DNA of 64,000 bases from Bryobacteraceae bacterium (GCA_041394945.1 JAWKHH010000002.1:690501-754500); one strand, 5' to 3'. Shown: positions 52,438 through 62,828, counted from the first letter of the stretch. The notes: generated from the letters alone by a model not told the origin. Program-made: numbers and translations.

Positions 52438-53340
52438 CTAGCGGACAGGGGGCAGCCATTGTTTGAGCCGGGGGACGATGACTTCCTGCGTGAAGCGATC
52501 GTGCTTGCGAAGCGCGTCCATGGCTTCGGGCATTCGCATTCTCCGTACGATTTCGAGGACCTGAGCACGGCCCTGGCGTCCCCATTCTTCACGCTGGGCG
52601 GCGGAATCCGGGAGGGCGAGCGAGCCGCCGCCGTGGGCCATGACGTCCGGCACCCAGGATCCGAGGGCGAGGCTTCCGGAGAAGCCGAGCTTGGAGAGAA
52701 CGGCGAGGCCTTCGTTGGTGGGGATGGGCGCGGCGGGTCCGGATTCGGCGCTGCCGTAGTCGCCCTTGAGCGGCAGGTCCTCAAGGCGGCCGGCAATGGC
52801 GTGGGCGCCCCACATCAGCTTGTCGCGCGCATCGGCGGGGATCTGGAGGCGCGGGAGGTAGTGGTCCATATCGATGTAGAGGAGCGGGACTCGGGTTTCG
52901 TCGAAGAAGTCGCGGACCATGGCGCCGACGGTGAGCGCGGCGGGTCCGTGGCTCATGGAGAGATAGACCTGGCGGCGGAAGCCCTGGCGGAGCAGGGAGC
53001 GGGCGAGAGACTTAAGTTGCGCGGCGCCGGCCTGGGGGGTGGTGTAGATGGTGGATGGGGCGCCGACGGTGGTGCCGGGGTAGGAGGTCTGGAGGCCGGG
53101 CGCGTAGAGTCCGCCGGTTTGTTCCGCCATCGTCATTGCGAAGGCGAGCGGGTAGACGTAGTCGCGGCCGCTGGGGAGGATGCCGTTGGTTTCGACAGCG
53201 CCGACGGGGACGAAGATGACGTCGCTCTTCGAGAGTTGGGCTGCCACCTGAACCTGGCTGAGGCGCGTGAGATCGCGCGAGTGAAGCGGCCGCACTTGCG
53301 CGGCGAGGGGCAGGGCGACGAGGCACAGCAGAAATCGCAT
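52438..53340 (-). CDS. Creatininase-family protein, exported
   Basis: A 300-aa protein with a signal peptide (about 1-15, MRFLLCLVALPLAAQ) and the creatininase fold. The usual metal motif PxGSxEQHG appears as VPVGAVETNGILPSGRD, where the His is Asn while Glu and Asp remain. The second motif NGHGGN is SMSHGPA. Metal binding is therefore altered and enzymatic activity uncertain; known relatives hydrolyse cyclic amides or formamides. It precedes the esterase by 30 bases on the same strand. Confidence 0.75.
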   Translation of the reverse strand: MRFLLCLVALPLAAQVRPLHSRDLTRLSQVQVAAQLSKSDVIFVPVGAVETNGILPSGRDYVYPLAFAMTMAEQTGGLYAPGLQTSYPGTTVGAPSTIYTTPQAGAAQLKSLARSLLRQGFRRQVYLSMSHGPAALTVGAMVRDFFDETRVPLLYIDMDHYLPRLQIPADARDKLMWGAHAIAGRLEDLPLKGDYGSAESGPAAPIPTNEGLAVLSKLGFSGSLALGSWVPDVMAHGGGSLALPDSAAQREEWGRQGRAQVLEIVRRMRMPEAMDALRKHDRFTQEVIVPRLKQWLPPVR

Positions 53341-53362
53341 GGACCTATCATGCCGCAATTTC

Positions 53363-53388
53363 CCGAACCCGACGGCGGCGGAGTTCGG
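53363..53388. promoter_or_regulatory. Inverted repeat upstream of the rhodanese operon
   Basis: CCGAAC (53363-53368) and GTTCGG (53383-53388) are perfect 6-base arms with a 14-base spacer, ending right at the TAGAAT box of the rhodanese gene. Candidate operator for the rhodanese-selenoprotein operon; the arms are short, so confidence is low. Confidence 0.35.
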
Positions 53389-53394
53389 TAGAAT
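53389..53394 (+). promoter_or_regulatory. TAGAAT box 9 bases before the rhodanese ATG
   Basis: TAGAAT fits a -10 box; transcription would start about 3 nt before the ATG. No ribosome-binding site is present for the first gene of the cluster. Confidence 0.45.
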
Positions 53395-53403
53395 CGTCGG
53401 TTC

Positions 53404-53739
53404 ATGAGTTTGCCCTACGAGATCACGGTGCAGGAGGTGAAGGCGCTAGTCGACGGCGGCGGCAGGATCGAATTGATCGACGTCCGCGAGATGCACGAGC
53501 ACGCGCTGACGCGCATTGATGGCGCGGATCTGATCCCAATGAACACGGTGCCGCAGCGGGTGAGCGAACTCGAGGCGCGTGCGGAGGAAGCAACGCTGGT
53601 GATCTTCTGCCATCACGGGATGCGCAGCCTCAATGTGGTGAGCTGGCTGCGGCGTCAAGGCATCGAGCAGTGCCAGAGCATGGCCGGCGGGATCGACGCG
53701 TGGAGCATCGCGATCGACCCGGGCGTGCCGCGTTACTAG
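53404..53739 (+). CDS. Rhodanese-like sulfurtransferase
   Basis: A 111-aa single-domain rhodanese, cytoplasmic. ELIDVREMHEHALTRIDGADLIPM leads to the active-site loop FCHHGMRSLNVVSWL, with the catalytic Cys in CHHGMRS, and the end GGIDAWSIAIDPGVPRY. It carries persulfide sulfur (or, by analogy, selenium) between partners. It heads the cluster rhodanese, Spx/ArsC-like selenoprotein, enolase-superfamily enzyme; the selenoprotein start is 9 bases after its stop. Confidence 0.92.
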   Translation: MSLPYEITVQEVKALVDGGGRIELIDVREMHEHALTRIDGADLIPMNTVPQRVSELEARAEEATLVIFCHHGMRSLNVVSWLRRQGIEQCQSMAGGIDAWSIAIDPGVPRY

Positions 53740-53748
53740 GAGAGAACG

Positions 53749-54081
53749 ATGAAACTGTACCTGAAGCCGACTTGAACTTCCTGCCGCAAGGCGCGGAGTT
53801 TCCTGCGCGAGGCAGACGTGAAGGCGGACGAGGTGGATTTGAACAAGGGCCTGAGCGAGGCGGAGTTGGATAAGCTGATCGGGAAGCGCGACTACAAGCT
53901 GTTCCTGAACTCGCGGAACGAATTGTACCGGGAGCGCGGGATGAAACAGAATCCTCCGGACCGCAATGAGGCGATCCGGCTGATGGCGGCGCATCCGAAT
54001 TTGATCAAGCGTCCGCTGCTGGTGCATGGCGGACACGTGATTTACGGCTTCGACGAGGCCGCCTACAGTGATTTGAAATAA
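53749..54081 (+). CDS. Spx/ArsC-like thioredoxin-fold protein with in-frame TGA, probable selenoprotein
   Basis: Read through the TGA at 53773-53775, the gene encodes 110 aa beginning MKLYLKPT-U-TSCRKARSFL, where U is the TGA codon. Spx/ArsC proteins have CTSCRKAR here, so the TGA exactly replaces the first, reactive Cys (U9) of CxxC and Cys12 is kept. The rest matches the family (VDLNKGLSEAELDKL, PNLIKRPLLVHGGHVIYGF). The ATG is fixed by the ribosome-binding site AGGAGAG (53738-53744) 4 bases upstream; the only downstream start (GTG 53818) would delete the active site. A SECIS-like hairpin follows. Likely a redox enzyme or thiol reductase. The alternative is a nonsense mutation. Confidence 0.8.
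53781..53815 (+). other. Candidate SECIS element
   Basis: The outer stem is CTGCC (53781-53785) with GGCAG (53811-53815). The upper stem is GCGC-GGA with TCC-T-GCGC (53791-53808), with a one-base bulge and a GTT apical loop at 53798-53800. The loop starts 22 nt after the TGA and its first base is G, both within what is described for bacterial SECIS hairpins. The element lies inside the coding sequence, as expected in bacteria. Confidence 0.65.
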
Positions 54082-54093
54082 GGAGACGATTCG

Positions 54094-55320
54094 ATGAAAC
54101 GGCGTGAGTTTCTTTCCCATTCCGCGGCGGCCCCGATGCTGCAGGTGAGTTCCCCCCAGGTAGGGACGCGGCCGGCGATCAAGATTACCGATATCAAGAC
54201 GTTCCTGGTGGGCGTGGGCGGGCGGAACCTGTGCTTCGTGAAGGTGCTGACGGACCAGGGGATTCACGGGATCGGCGAGGCGTACTCGTGCGGTCCGGAC
54301 GAGGCGACGCTGAAAGTGATCGAGGATTACAAGACGTGGCTCGTGGGCCAGGATCCGCGGAACATCCAATACCTGTGGGACCTGATGTACAACTTCACGC
54401 GGTTCCCGGGCGGTTCCGTGGTGAACGCGGCGATCAGCGGGATCGATCACGCGCTGTGGGACATCGCAGGCAAGGCGGCCGGGCTGCCGGTGTACATGCT
54501 GTTGGGCGGGCGGGTGCGCGACAAGATCCGGACGTATCAAAGCGCGGGCGGAAACGAGCCGTCGCAGGTGGCCGAATCGGCCAAACGGCTGGTGGAGAAG
54601 TATGGGTACACGGCGGTGAAGATGTCGCCGCACATGAGGGACACGAATGCGCGGCCGGTGAACTATGTGACGCGAATGGCGGGTCAGCGAGTGCGCGCGG
54701 TGCGGGAGGCGTTGGGCCCGGATGTGGATATCGGGGTGGACATTCACGCGAAGTTTTTCGAAATCAACCGGGCGCTGCGGATGGCCAAGGAGATCGAACC
54801 GTACAACCCGATGTGGTTGGAGGAGCCGATTCGGCCCGAGAATGCGGCGGCGATGCGGAAGCTTTCCGAACACGTGGAGATTCCGCTGGCGAGCGGGGAG
54901 TGCAACTACACCAAACATGAGTTTCGGACGATTCTCGCCGAGCAGTGCCTCGATTTCGTGCAGCCGGATATCTGCGTGTGCGGGGGGCTGCTCGAGATGA
55001 AGAAGATCGCGGCGATGGCGGAGGCGAACTTCGTCCGGGTGGCGCCGCACAATCCAATGGGTCCGGTGGCGACGGTGGTGAACGTGCACTTCGCGGCGTC
55101 GACTCCGAATTTCTTTATCCTCGAGTATCACCCCGACGATGAATCGCCGCGGAAGGACCTGCTTCAGGAGCCGTTGATGGTGAAGGACGGGTACATTCCG
55201 CTCCCGACGAAACCGGGTCTGGGTATCGAGCTGAACGAGGAGGCATTCCGGCGGTATCCGGCGAAGCCGTGGCGGCGCGGTTTTGACTATCGGGCAGACG
55301 GGTCTGTGGCGTTCATCTGA
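54094..55320 (+). CDS. Enolase-superfamily (mandelate racemase/galactonate dehydratase-like) enzyme
   Basis: A 408-aa enzyme with a twin-arginine-like leader (MKRREFLSHSAAAPML). The capping domain is followed by a barrel: metal ligands Asp in GVDIHAKF, Glu in WLEEPI and Glu in SGECN, with a catalytic base region in APHNPMGP. The pattern is closest to sugar-acid dehydratases such as galactonate dehydratase, though racemase activity is possible. A clear AAGGAG lies 8 bases before the ATG. It is 12 bases after the selenoprotein stop, so likely in the same operon. Confidence 0.85.
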   Translation: MKRREFLSHSAAAPMLQVSSPQVGTRPAIKITDIKTFLVGVGGRNLCFVKVLTDQGIHGIGEAYSCGPDEATLKVIEDYKTWLVGQDPRNIQYLWDLMYNFTRFPGGSVVNAAISGIDHALWDIAGKAAGLPVYMLLGGRVRDKIRTYQSAGGNEPSQVAESAKRLVEKYGYTAVKMSPHMRDTNARPVNYVTRMAGQRVRAVREALGPDVDIGVDIHAKFFEINRALRMAKEIEPYNPMWLEEPIRPENAAAMRKLSEHVEIPLASGECNYTKHEFRTILAEQCLDFVQPDICVCGGLLEMKKIAAMAEANFVRVAPHNPMGPVATVVNVHFAASTPNFFILEYHPDDESPRKDLLQEPLMVKDGYIPLPTKPGLGIELNEEAFRRYPAKPWRRGFDYRADGSVAFI

Positions 55321-55428
55321 CGGGCGGGGGCGCCTGCGCATTCTTCGCTGCGGGGGACTAAGGGGATTCCTAATCCCGCGGCCGGGAAATACGGCGACGT
55401 CTGCGGGGAAAGTACTAAAGCCACTGGT
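55321..55428. other. Gap before the hybrid kinase with hairpin and imperfect direct repeat
   Basis: GGGATT/AATCCC with a CCT loop (55363-55377) forms a perfect 6-bp hairpin but has no T-tract. An imperfect direct repeat, CTGCGGGGGACTAAGG (from 55349) and CTGCGGGGAAAGTACTAAAG (from 55401), may be a regulatory site for the kinase gene. No clear -10/-35 pair was seen. Confidence 0.35.
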
Positions 55429-56748
55429 GTGTTCCGCCGATCAAATGGGGGCATGGGCGCCGGGCTCACTTCTCTGAATACCGCGTTGGCTGGCAGGACT
55501 GCGGCCGGCGCGGCGGTCGCACCAGAGGCGACCCCTCTCAACGACTACGATCAGTTGAAGGGCGAGTTTCTCGCAAGCTTGAATCACGAGTTGCGCACCC
55601 CCTTGACTGGCGTGATCGGCATGTCGGACCTGTTGGCCGAAACTCCTCTCTCCGACGAACAGGCCGAATACCTAGGCGATCTCAGGGAGTGCGCCCGGCA
55701 ACTTCTGGAATCGCTGAACTCAGTGCTGGACTACTCGGCTTGGACGGCCGGCCGTTTCCGGCTGGAGGCATCCGAGTTCGAGCTGCGTCCGGTGCTCGAT
55801 GCGCTGGTGGAAGAGACGCGCGAAGCTGTGAAGGGCAAGAACCTCCATGTGCACGCGGAATGGGATCCGGAGATTCCCGAGACGGTGGTGGCCGATGAGG
55901 TCCACCTGCGGCAACTGCTGGCGCACCTGCTGCGGAACGCCGCGAAGTTCACGGCCGAGGGAGAGATCCGGGTGACGGCGCGCGTGGAAACCGAAGTGGT
56001 GGGATGGAACGGTCCGCTTCCCTCGCCTGCCGAGCGACGCTGGGTGCGGTTCGCGGTGGCCGACACGGGCATCGGGATCCCCTCCGAGAAGCTGGATGTG
56101 ATTTTCGATTCGTTCCGGCAACTGGACGGCGGATTGGCGCGGCGCTACCGCGGACTGGGACTGGGGCTGACGCTGGCCCGGACGATCGCGGTGGGCATGG
56201 GCGGGTTTCTTTCGGTTCAATCGCAAACGGGAGACGGCGAGTCGGCGTCGGGGACGATCTTCGAGGCCCTGGTGCCGCTACAGATCGCGGCGCCGATCGA
56301 GCACGCCGAACCGGCGGCCGAGGATCGCCAGCGGCGGATTCTGATTGTCGACGACAATCGGATCGCGCAGGCGGTGGTGAGCCATGCGCTGCGGAAGGGC
56401 GACTATCTGGTGGAGTCCGCGGCCAACGGGCAGCGCGCGATCATGCTGGCGGCAGCGGAGAAATTCGATCTTGTCCTGATGGATTTGCAGATGCCGGTGA
56501 TGGACGGATTCACCACGTGCCGCGAGATCCGCCGTCTGCCGGGCTACGAAGAGACGCCGATTGTCGCTCTGACGGCGAACTTCTCCGATGAGCAGCGCAA
56601 GGCGTGCGCCCAGGCGGGGATGCAGGGGTATCTGGCGAAACCTGTTCAGCGGGCGGAACTGCTGGTTGCGGTGGCGCGGCACCTGGGACTCGCCGTGCCC
56701 GCCGAGGAAGAGCCGATCGAGGCGGCAGCGGCGCAGTCCGGCGCGTAA
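55429..56748 (+). CDS. Soluble hybrid histidine kinase with receiver domain
   Basis: A 439-aa cytoplasmic hybrid kinase without sensor domain or membrane helices. The HisKA dimerisation helix contains SLNHELRTPLTGVIGMSDLL with the phospho-acceptor His (about residue 49). The ATPase domain has LLRNAAKFT (N box), DTGIGIPSEKLD (G1) and GLGLGLTLARTIA (G2). The receiver domain (about 300-420) has DDN, phospho-acceptor Asp in LVLMDLQMPVMDGF and Lys in YLAKPVQR. Input probably comes from a partner protein. Start uncertain: GTG 55429 or ATG 55453. Confidence 0.88.
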   Translation: MFRRSNGGMGAGLTSLNTALAGRTAAGAAVAPEATPLNDYDQLKGEFLASLNHELRTPLTGVIGMSDLLAETPLSDEQAEYLGDLRECARQLLESLNSVLDYSAWTAGRFRLEASEFELRPVLDALVEETREAVKGKNLHVHAEWDPEIPETVVADEVHLRQLLAHLLRNAAKFTAEGEIRVTARVETEVVGWNGPLPSPAERRWVRFAVADTGIGIPSEKLDVIFDSFRQLDGGLARRYRGLGLGLTLARTIAVGMGGFLSVQSQTGDGESASGTIFEALVPLQIAAPIEHAEPAAEDRQRRILIVDDNRIAQAVVSHALRKGDYLVESAANGQRAIMLAAAEKFDLVLMDLQMPVMDGFTTCREIRRLPGYEETPIVALTANFSDEQRKACAQAGMQGYLAKPVQRAELLVAVARHLGLAVPAEEEPIEAAAAQSGA

Positions 56749-56764
56749 TTATTGTCCCTTCGGC

Positions 56765-56778
56765 GCGCATACATGCGC
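56765..56778. other. Inverted repeat upstream of secA
   Basis: GCGCAT and ATGCGC arms around AC lie 23 bases before the secA start, next to TAGACT (a weak -10-like box). Possible regulatory or structural element; function unknown. Confidence 0.3.
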
Positions 56779-56801
56779 TAGACTGAAGGCAGCGCGCGTC
56801 T

Positions 56802-59620
<2,819 letters not shown>

Positions 59621-59636
<16 letters not shown>

Positions 59637-60577
59637 TCGCTTGCGCCGTTGGGTTCGCGGCGCTCGCTGTGGCCGGAATCTGGCCGGAGCAGTGGGGCGT
59701 CCACAAGCGGACCAAGCTCGAACAACTGAAGCCTTCCGATCCTGAAGTCTGGCAGGAGTACGGACTCGAAGCGGCCGAGCGCGCCGAGTATCCGGGGTTC
59801 CGCGCCACCGGGTACCGGCTCGGCGATTCCACCGCGGCGCTCGCGATCTTCCAATGGCTGCGGCCGGCGGGGAAGGCGTCGGATCTCGAAGAGAACGCGG
59901 TCATCGCCGGTTCGCGCGCGTTCCTTCGGCGTGGCAACTATATTCTCGATATCGAGGGGCGGCTTCCGGAGCGCGAGGATCTCGACCTGTTGTACCTCCA
60001 GATTCCGCGGCTCGATCATTCGGCGATTCCAGCGCTGCCGGGCTATCTTCCGAAAGACGGGCTGGTGGCGGGATCGGAACGCTACGTGATCGGGCCGGCA
60101 ACGCTCGCGAAGTTCTATCCCGGCATCGCACCTTCGCTCGCCGCGTTCTCGCTGGGCGCCGAAGCGCAGGTGGGCCGGTTCCAGACTCCGAATGGCGAAC
60201 TCGCGCTTGCGATCTTCTCGTATCCGACGCCGCAGATCGCTCGCGACAAAGCAGCGGAGTTTCAGAAAGCGGCGACGGCGAAACGCACGGGTCCAATGGT
60301 GGCGGTGATCCTGAATCCGCCGAACGCCGACGAGGCGGAAAAACTGCTCGCCAAGGTGAACTACAAAGCGGCGGTGATTTGGAATGAAGGCACGCCGAAA
60401 CCGGAGCTCAATCCCGGCGATTTGTTGATTGGAATATTCGTGCTGTGCGGGGTGCTGATCCTGTTTGCGGTCCTGGGCGGCGCCGGGTTCGCGGGGATCC
60501 GGATGGCGATCCGGCGGCTGATGGGCAAGAAGACAGAGGAAGAGGCGATGCTGACGCTCCATTTGGAGGATAAATAA
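59621..60577 (+). CDS. DUF6599-like membrane protein
   Basis: A 318-aa protein with an N-terminal hydrophobic helix (about 4-21, probable signal or anchor), an extracytoplasmic body (PSDPEVWQEYGLEAAERAEY, FQWLRPAGKASDLEENAVIAG, GRFQTPNGELALAIFSYPTPQIA) and a C-terminal membrane helix (about 265-290). It resembles the DUF6599 family of Acidobacteria. Function is unknown. It overlaps secA's end by 16 bases and is probably co-transcribed. The ATG at 59621 is chosen because it begins at the signal helix. Confidence 0.7.
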
Positions 60578-60581
60578 CCGC

Positions 60582-60639
60582 TCTTGAGGGTATTGACGAC
60601 CCTCATGGGTCGGCTTTCCGGTTTCTCCTCAAGAAACCG
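60582..60639 (+). other. Tandem hairpins with a competing long-range pairing
   Basis: Hairpin 1 pairs TGAGGGT (60585-60591) with ACCCTCA (60599-60605). Hairpin 2 pairs CGGTTTCT (60619-60626) with AGAAACCG (60632-60639). An alternative pairing, TCTTGAGG (60582-60589) with CCTCAAGA (60627-60634), is mutually exclusive with both, a layout like RNA switches. It begins 5 bases after the DUF6599-like stop. No known riboswitch family was recognised. Confidence 0.5.
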
Positions 60640-60696
60640 CTAAATCCAATTTCAGGAAGAAGTTAGACGGAATCGGGGGGCCTCGAAACAGTGCTT

Positions 60697-60713
60697 GCGG
60701 CGCGAGGCGCCGT
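60697..60713 (+). other. GC-rich hairpin in the 60.6-61.0 kb gap
   Basis: CGGCGC/GCGCCG with a GAG loop, plus one wobble pair, is followed by only TTT. An alternative pairing, GCCTCG (60680-60685) with CGAGGC (60703-60708), competes with it. Confidence 0.35.
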
Positions 60714-60758
60714 TTGCGGGCGGATCGGACGAGTGGCGGTAAGTACCTCATCTCTCAT

Positions 60759-60791
60759 GGCTTGGGCTCCAGTTCCGAACCCAGGCTTTTT
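60759..60791 (+). terminator. Intrinsic terminator
   Basis: GCTTGGG (60760-60766) pairs with CCCAGGC (60780-60786), including one U.G pair, followed immediately by TTTTT (60787-60791). It would end transcripts from secA and the DUF6599-like gene, or a small RNA from the preceding structured stretch. Confidence 0.75.
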
Positions 60792-60794
60792 CTC

Positions 60795-60823
60795 TTGACT
60801 TCACCAGCCGCAAGCCCTAATAT
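60795..60823 (+). promoter_or_regulatory. Consensus-like promoter
   Basis: TTGACT (60795-60800) and TAATAT (60818-60823) are separated by exactly 17 bases, one of the best housekeeping promoter matches in the window. It starts just after the terminator's T-run. The predicted start is about 60830. Confidence 0.75.
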
Positions 60824-60829
60824 CCAAAT

Positions 60830-60934
60830 CAACACAAGGATTCGGCGGTTGCGTTTCCGTTGATCCTATTCTCCCAATGAACATCATCCGGGAGGGTTCG
60901 GGGCACGTCTCAGTTCCCTCCCGGGCGTGTTTTC
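60830..60934 (+). ncRNA. Candidate small RNA or attenuated leader of the ABC exporter
   Basis: From the predicted start at about 60830, the RNA would contain a hairpin (AGGAT...ATCCT, about 60837-60866) and an unpaired CTCCC stretch. It ends at a 9-bp stem CCGGGAGGG/CCCTCCCGG (60888-60924) followed by GCGTGTTTT. It is about 105 nt long and could be a free sRNA or an attenuator for the exporter 44 bases further on. A 32-codon ORF (60877-60975) crosses it but has no ribosome-binding site. Confidence 0.5.
60888..60933 (+). terminator. Second terminator-like hairpin
   Basis: A perfect 9-bp stem (CCGGGAGGG with CCCTCCCGG), 19-nt loop, then a short U-run after GCGTG. The U-run is not adjacent to the stem, so termination may be partial, which would suit attenuation. 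Confidence 0.5.
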
Positions 60935-60977
60935 ATAATCTCTTCGCCTTTTCGATCCCATCGTTTACCCTGTAAGC

Positions 60978-62828
60978 ATGAGTGTCTCCGCGCGCAGACG
61001 ACCAGCCCCGGCGGCTTGGCGAGACCGGGTGCAGGCGCTCGGCAACGTGCCGCCGCTGCTGGCGATGGTGGCGCGGACGAATCCGCCGCTGGTGGCGGTA
61101 GCGGTGGCGCTTCGTCTTGTCAAGTCATTGATTCCATTCGGAATGCTATGGGTCGGGAAGCTGATTCTGGACGAGGTGATAGGCATCCGGGGTGTCGGCG
61201 GTGGAACTGGCGGCCCGGAGGCAGGCCTTTCCGGCAGGCTGGCGACGCTGGTGTCGATCGAGATCGGGCTTGCGGTGGCCGGGGACCTGTTGACGCGGGG
61301 CGCGGCGCTTGCCGAGAGTCTCCTCGCCGACAAGTTCACCAACGAGATCAGCCTGAAACTGATGCAACATGCCTCACGCCTCGATCTGTTTCATTTCGAG
61401 GACCCGGAGTTCTACGACAAGCTCGAGCGGGCGCGGCGTCAGACGACCGGGCGGCTCGGGCTACTGGGGGCAATTACAACACTTGCCCAGGACGTGGTGA
61501 CCCTGGTGACGTTGGCGGGCGGCGTAGTGTGGTTCTCGCCTTGGCTCTTCGGGCTGCTCGCGCTGGCAGTCGTGCCGGTATTTTTGGGCGAGACGCATTT
61601 CGCCGGCCTAGCCTACTCCTTGCTCTACCGATGGACGCCGGAGCGCAGGGAGCTCGATTACGTGCGAATGCTGGGCGCCTCTCAGCAGAGCGCCAAGGAG
61701 GTGAAACTGTTCGGCCTGGGTCCGTACCTGACCGAGCGGTACCGCGCGCTCGCGGAGCGTTTCTACGCCGAGAATCGCCGGTTGGCGATGCGCCGGGCGG
61801 TGACTGGAGGGGCCCTGAACCTGATTGGCACGGCGGGGTACTACTTTGCATATATCTTCATCATCCGAAAGGCCTTAGCCGGGAATATCTCCATTGGAGA
61901 CCTGACCTTCCTGGCCGGCGCATTTGCGCGTTCGCGGTCCCTGCTCGAGGGGCTGCTTGGCGCGGTGGGGTCGATTGCCGATCAAGCCTTGTACCTCACC
62001 GACCTGTACGATTTTTTCCGCATGGAGCCGCGGATGGCGGTGGTTCCGGGGGCGCTGCCGGCACCGCGTCCGATCCGCACGGGGTTCGAATTTCGGGACG
62101 TGTCGTTTCATTATCCGGGGTCGGACCGGCCGGTCCTTGATGGAGTGAGTTTCGGGCTCAAGCCGGGTGAGCGGCTGGCTCTGATCGGCGAAAACGGGGC
62201 AGGGAAGACGACGCTCGTCAAATTGCTCGCCCGGCTCTACGACCCCACGAATGGGGTGATCCTGCTCGATGGAATCGACCTTCGCGAGTATGATCCGGAG
62301 TCGCTGCGAGCGGAGATCGCGGTGATTTTTCAGGATTTCATGAAATACGACCTTCGGGCGGGGGAAAATATAGGGCTCGGATCGGCGCCGGATCTCGATC
62401 GGGCGGAGCGGATTGAGCACGCCGCCGCGGCGAGCCGGGCGGACCAGGTGGTGGCCGGACTCGACGGCGGCTACGGGCAGATGCTCGGGCGTCGCTTCGA
62501 CGGGGGCGTGGAACTATCGCAGGGGCAGTGGCAGAAGATCGCGCTGGCGCGCGCCTACATGCGGGAGTCCCAACTGGTGATTCTCGACGAGCCGACGGCG
62601 AGTCTGGACGCGCGGGCGGAGTACGAGGTTTTCGAGCGGCTGGCGGCGCTGACGCAGGGCCGGATGGCGGTGCTCATCTCGCATCGCTTCTCGACGGTCC
62701 GGATGGCGGACCGGATCATCGTGCTTGGCAACGGGCGGATCGAGGAGCAGGGAACGCACGAGGAACTGCTGGCGCGCGGCGGGCGATACGCGGAGTTGTT
62801 CGAGCTGCAGGCGGCGGGCTACCGCTGA
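60978..62828 (+). CDS. ABC exporter, fused permease-ATPase
   Basis: A 616-aa half-transporter. About six membrane helices lie between 35 and 330, followed by a nucleotide-binding domain (about 360-616). Walker A is GENGAGKT, the signature is ELSQGQWQKIALARA (Gln in place of the usual second Gly), Walker B is LVILDEPTASLD and the switch His is in LISHRFSTV. It resembles MsbA/LmrA-type lipid or drug exporters. TACCCT lies 6 bases before the ATG, while a stronger promoter is 155 bases upstream with a structured leader between. Confidence 0.9.
   Translation: MSVSARRRPAPAAWRDRVQALGNVPPLLAMVARTNPPLVAVAVALRLVKSLIPFGMLWVGKLILDEVIGIRGVGGGTGGPEAGLSGRLATLVSIEIGLAVAGDLLTRGAALAESLLADKFTNEISLKLMQHASRLDLFHFEDPEFYDKLERARRQTTGRLGLLGAITTLAQDVVTLVTLAGGVVWFSPWLFGLLALAVVPVFLGETHFAGLAYSLLYRWTPERRELDYVRMLGASQQSAKEVKLFGLGPYLTERYRALAERFYAENRRLAMRRAVTGGALNLIGTAGYYFAYIFIIRKALAGNISIGDLTFLAGAFARSRSLLEGLLGAVGSIADQALYLTDLYDFFRMEPRMAVVPGALPAPRPIRTGFEFRDVSFHYPGSDRPVLDGVSFGLKPGERLALIGENGAGKTTLVKLLARLYDPTNGVILLDGIDLREYDPESLRAEIAVIFQDFMKYDLRAGENIGLGSAPDLDRAERIEHAAAASRADQVVAGLDGGYGQMLGRRFDGGVELSQGQWQKIALARAYMRESQLVILDEPTASLDARAEYEVFERLAALTQGRMAVLISHRFSTVRMADRIIVLGNGRIEEQGTHEELLARGGRYAELFELQAAGYR

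Noticed and set aside
53818..54081. A shorter gene starting at GTG 53818
   Set aside because: It would omit the redox motif and first strand of the thioredoxin fold, and has no ribosome-binding site, whereas ATG 53749 has a strong one and matching sequence up to the TGA.
53749..54081. Pseudogene caused by a nonsense mutation in the Spx/ArsC-like gene
   Set aside because: Not excluded, but less likely: the stop is TGA rather than TAA or TAG, falls exactly on the redox Cys, the rest is intact and a SECIS-like hairpin follows.
60640..60790. Known structured RNAs (SRP RNA, tmRNA, RNase P, 6S) in the 60.6-60.8 kb gap
   Set aside because: None of their conserved core sequences was found there, so only generic hairpins and a terminator are reported.
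60877..60975. A 32-codon ORF between the ABC exporter promoter and its start
   Set aside because: No ribosome-binding site and it crosses a 9-bp terminator-like stem; more likely chance, although a leader peptide cannot be ruled out.
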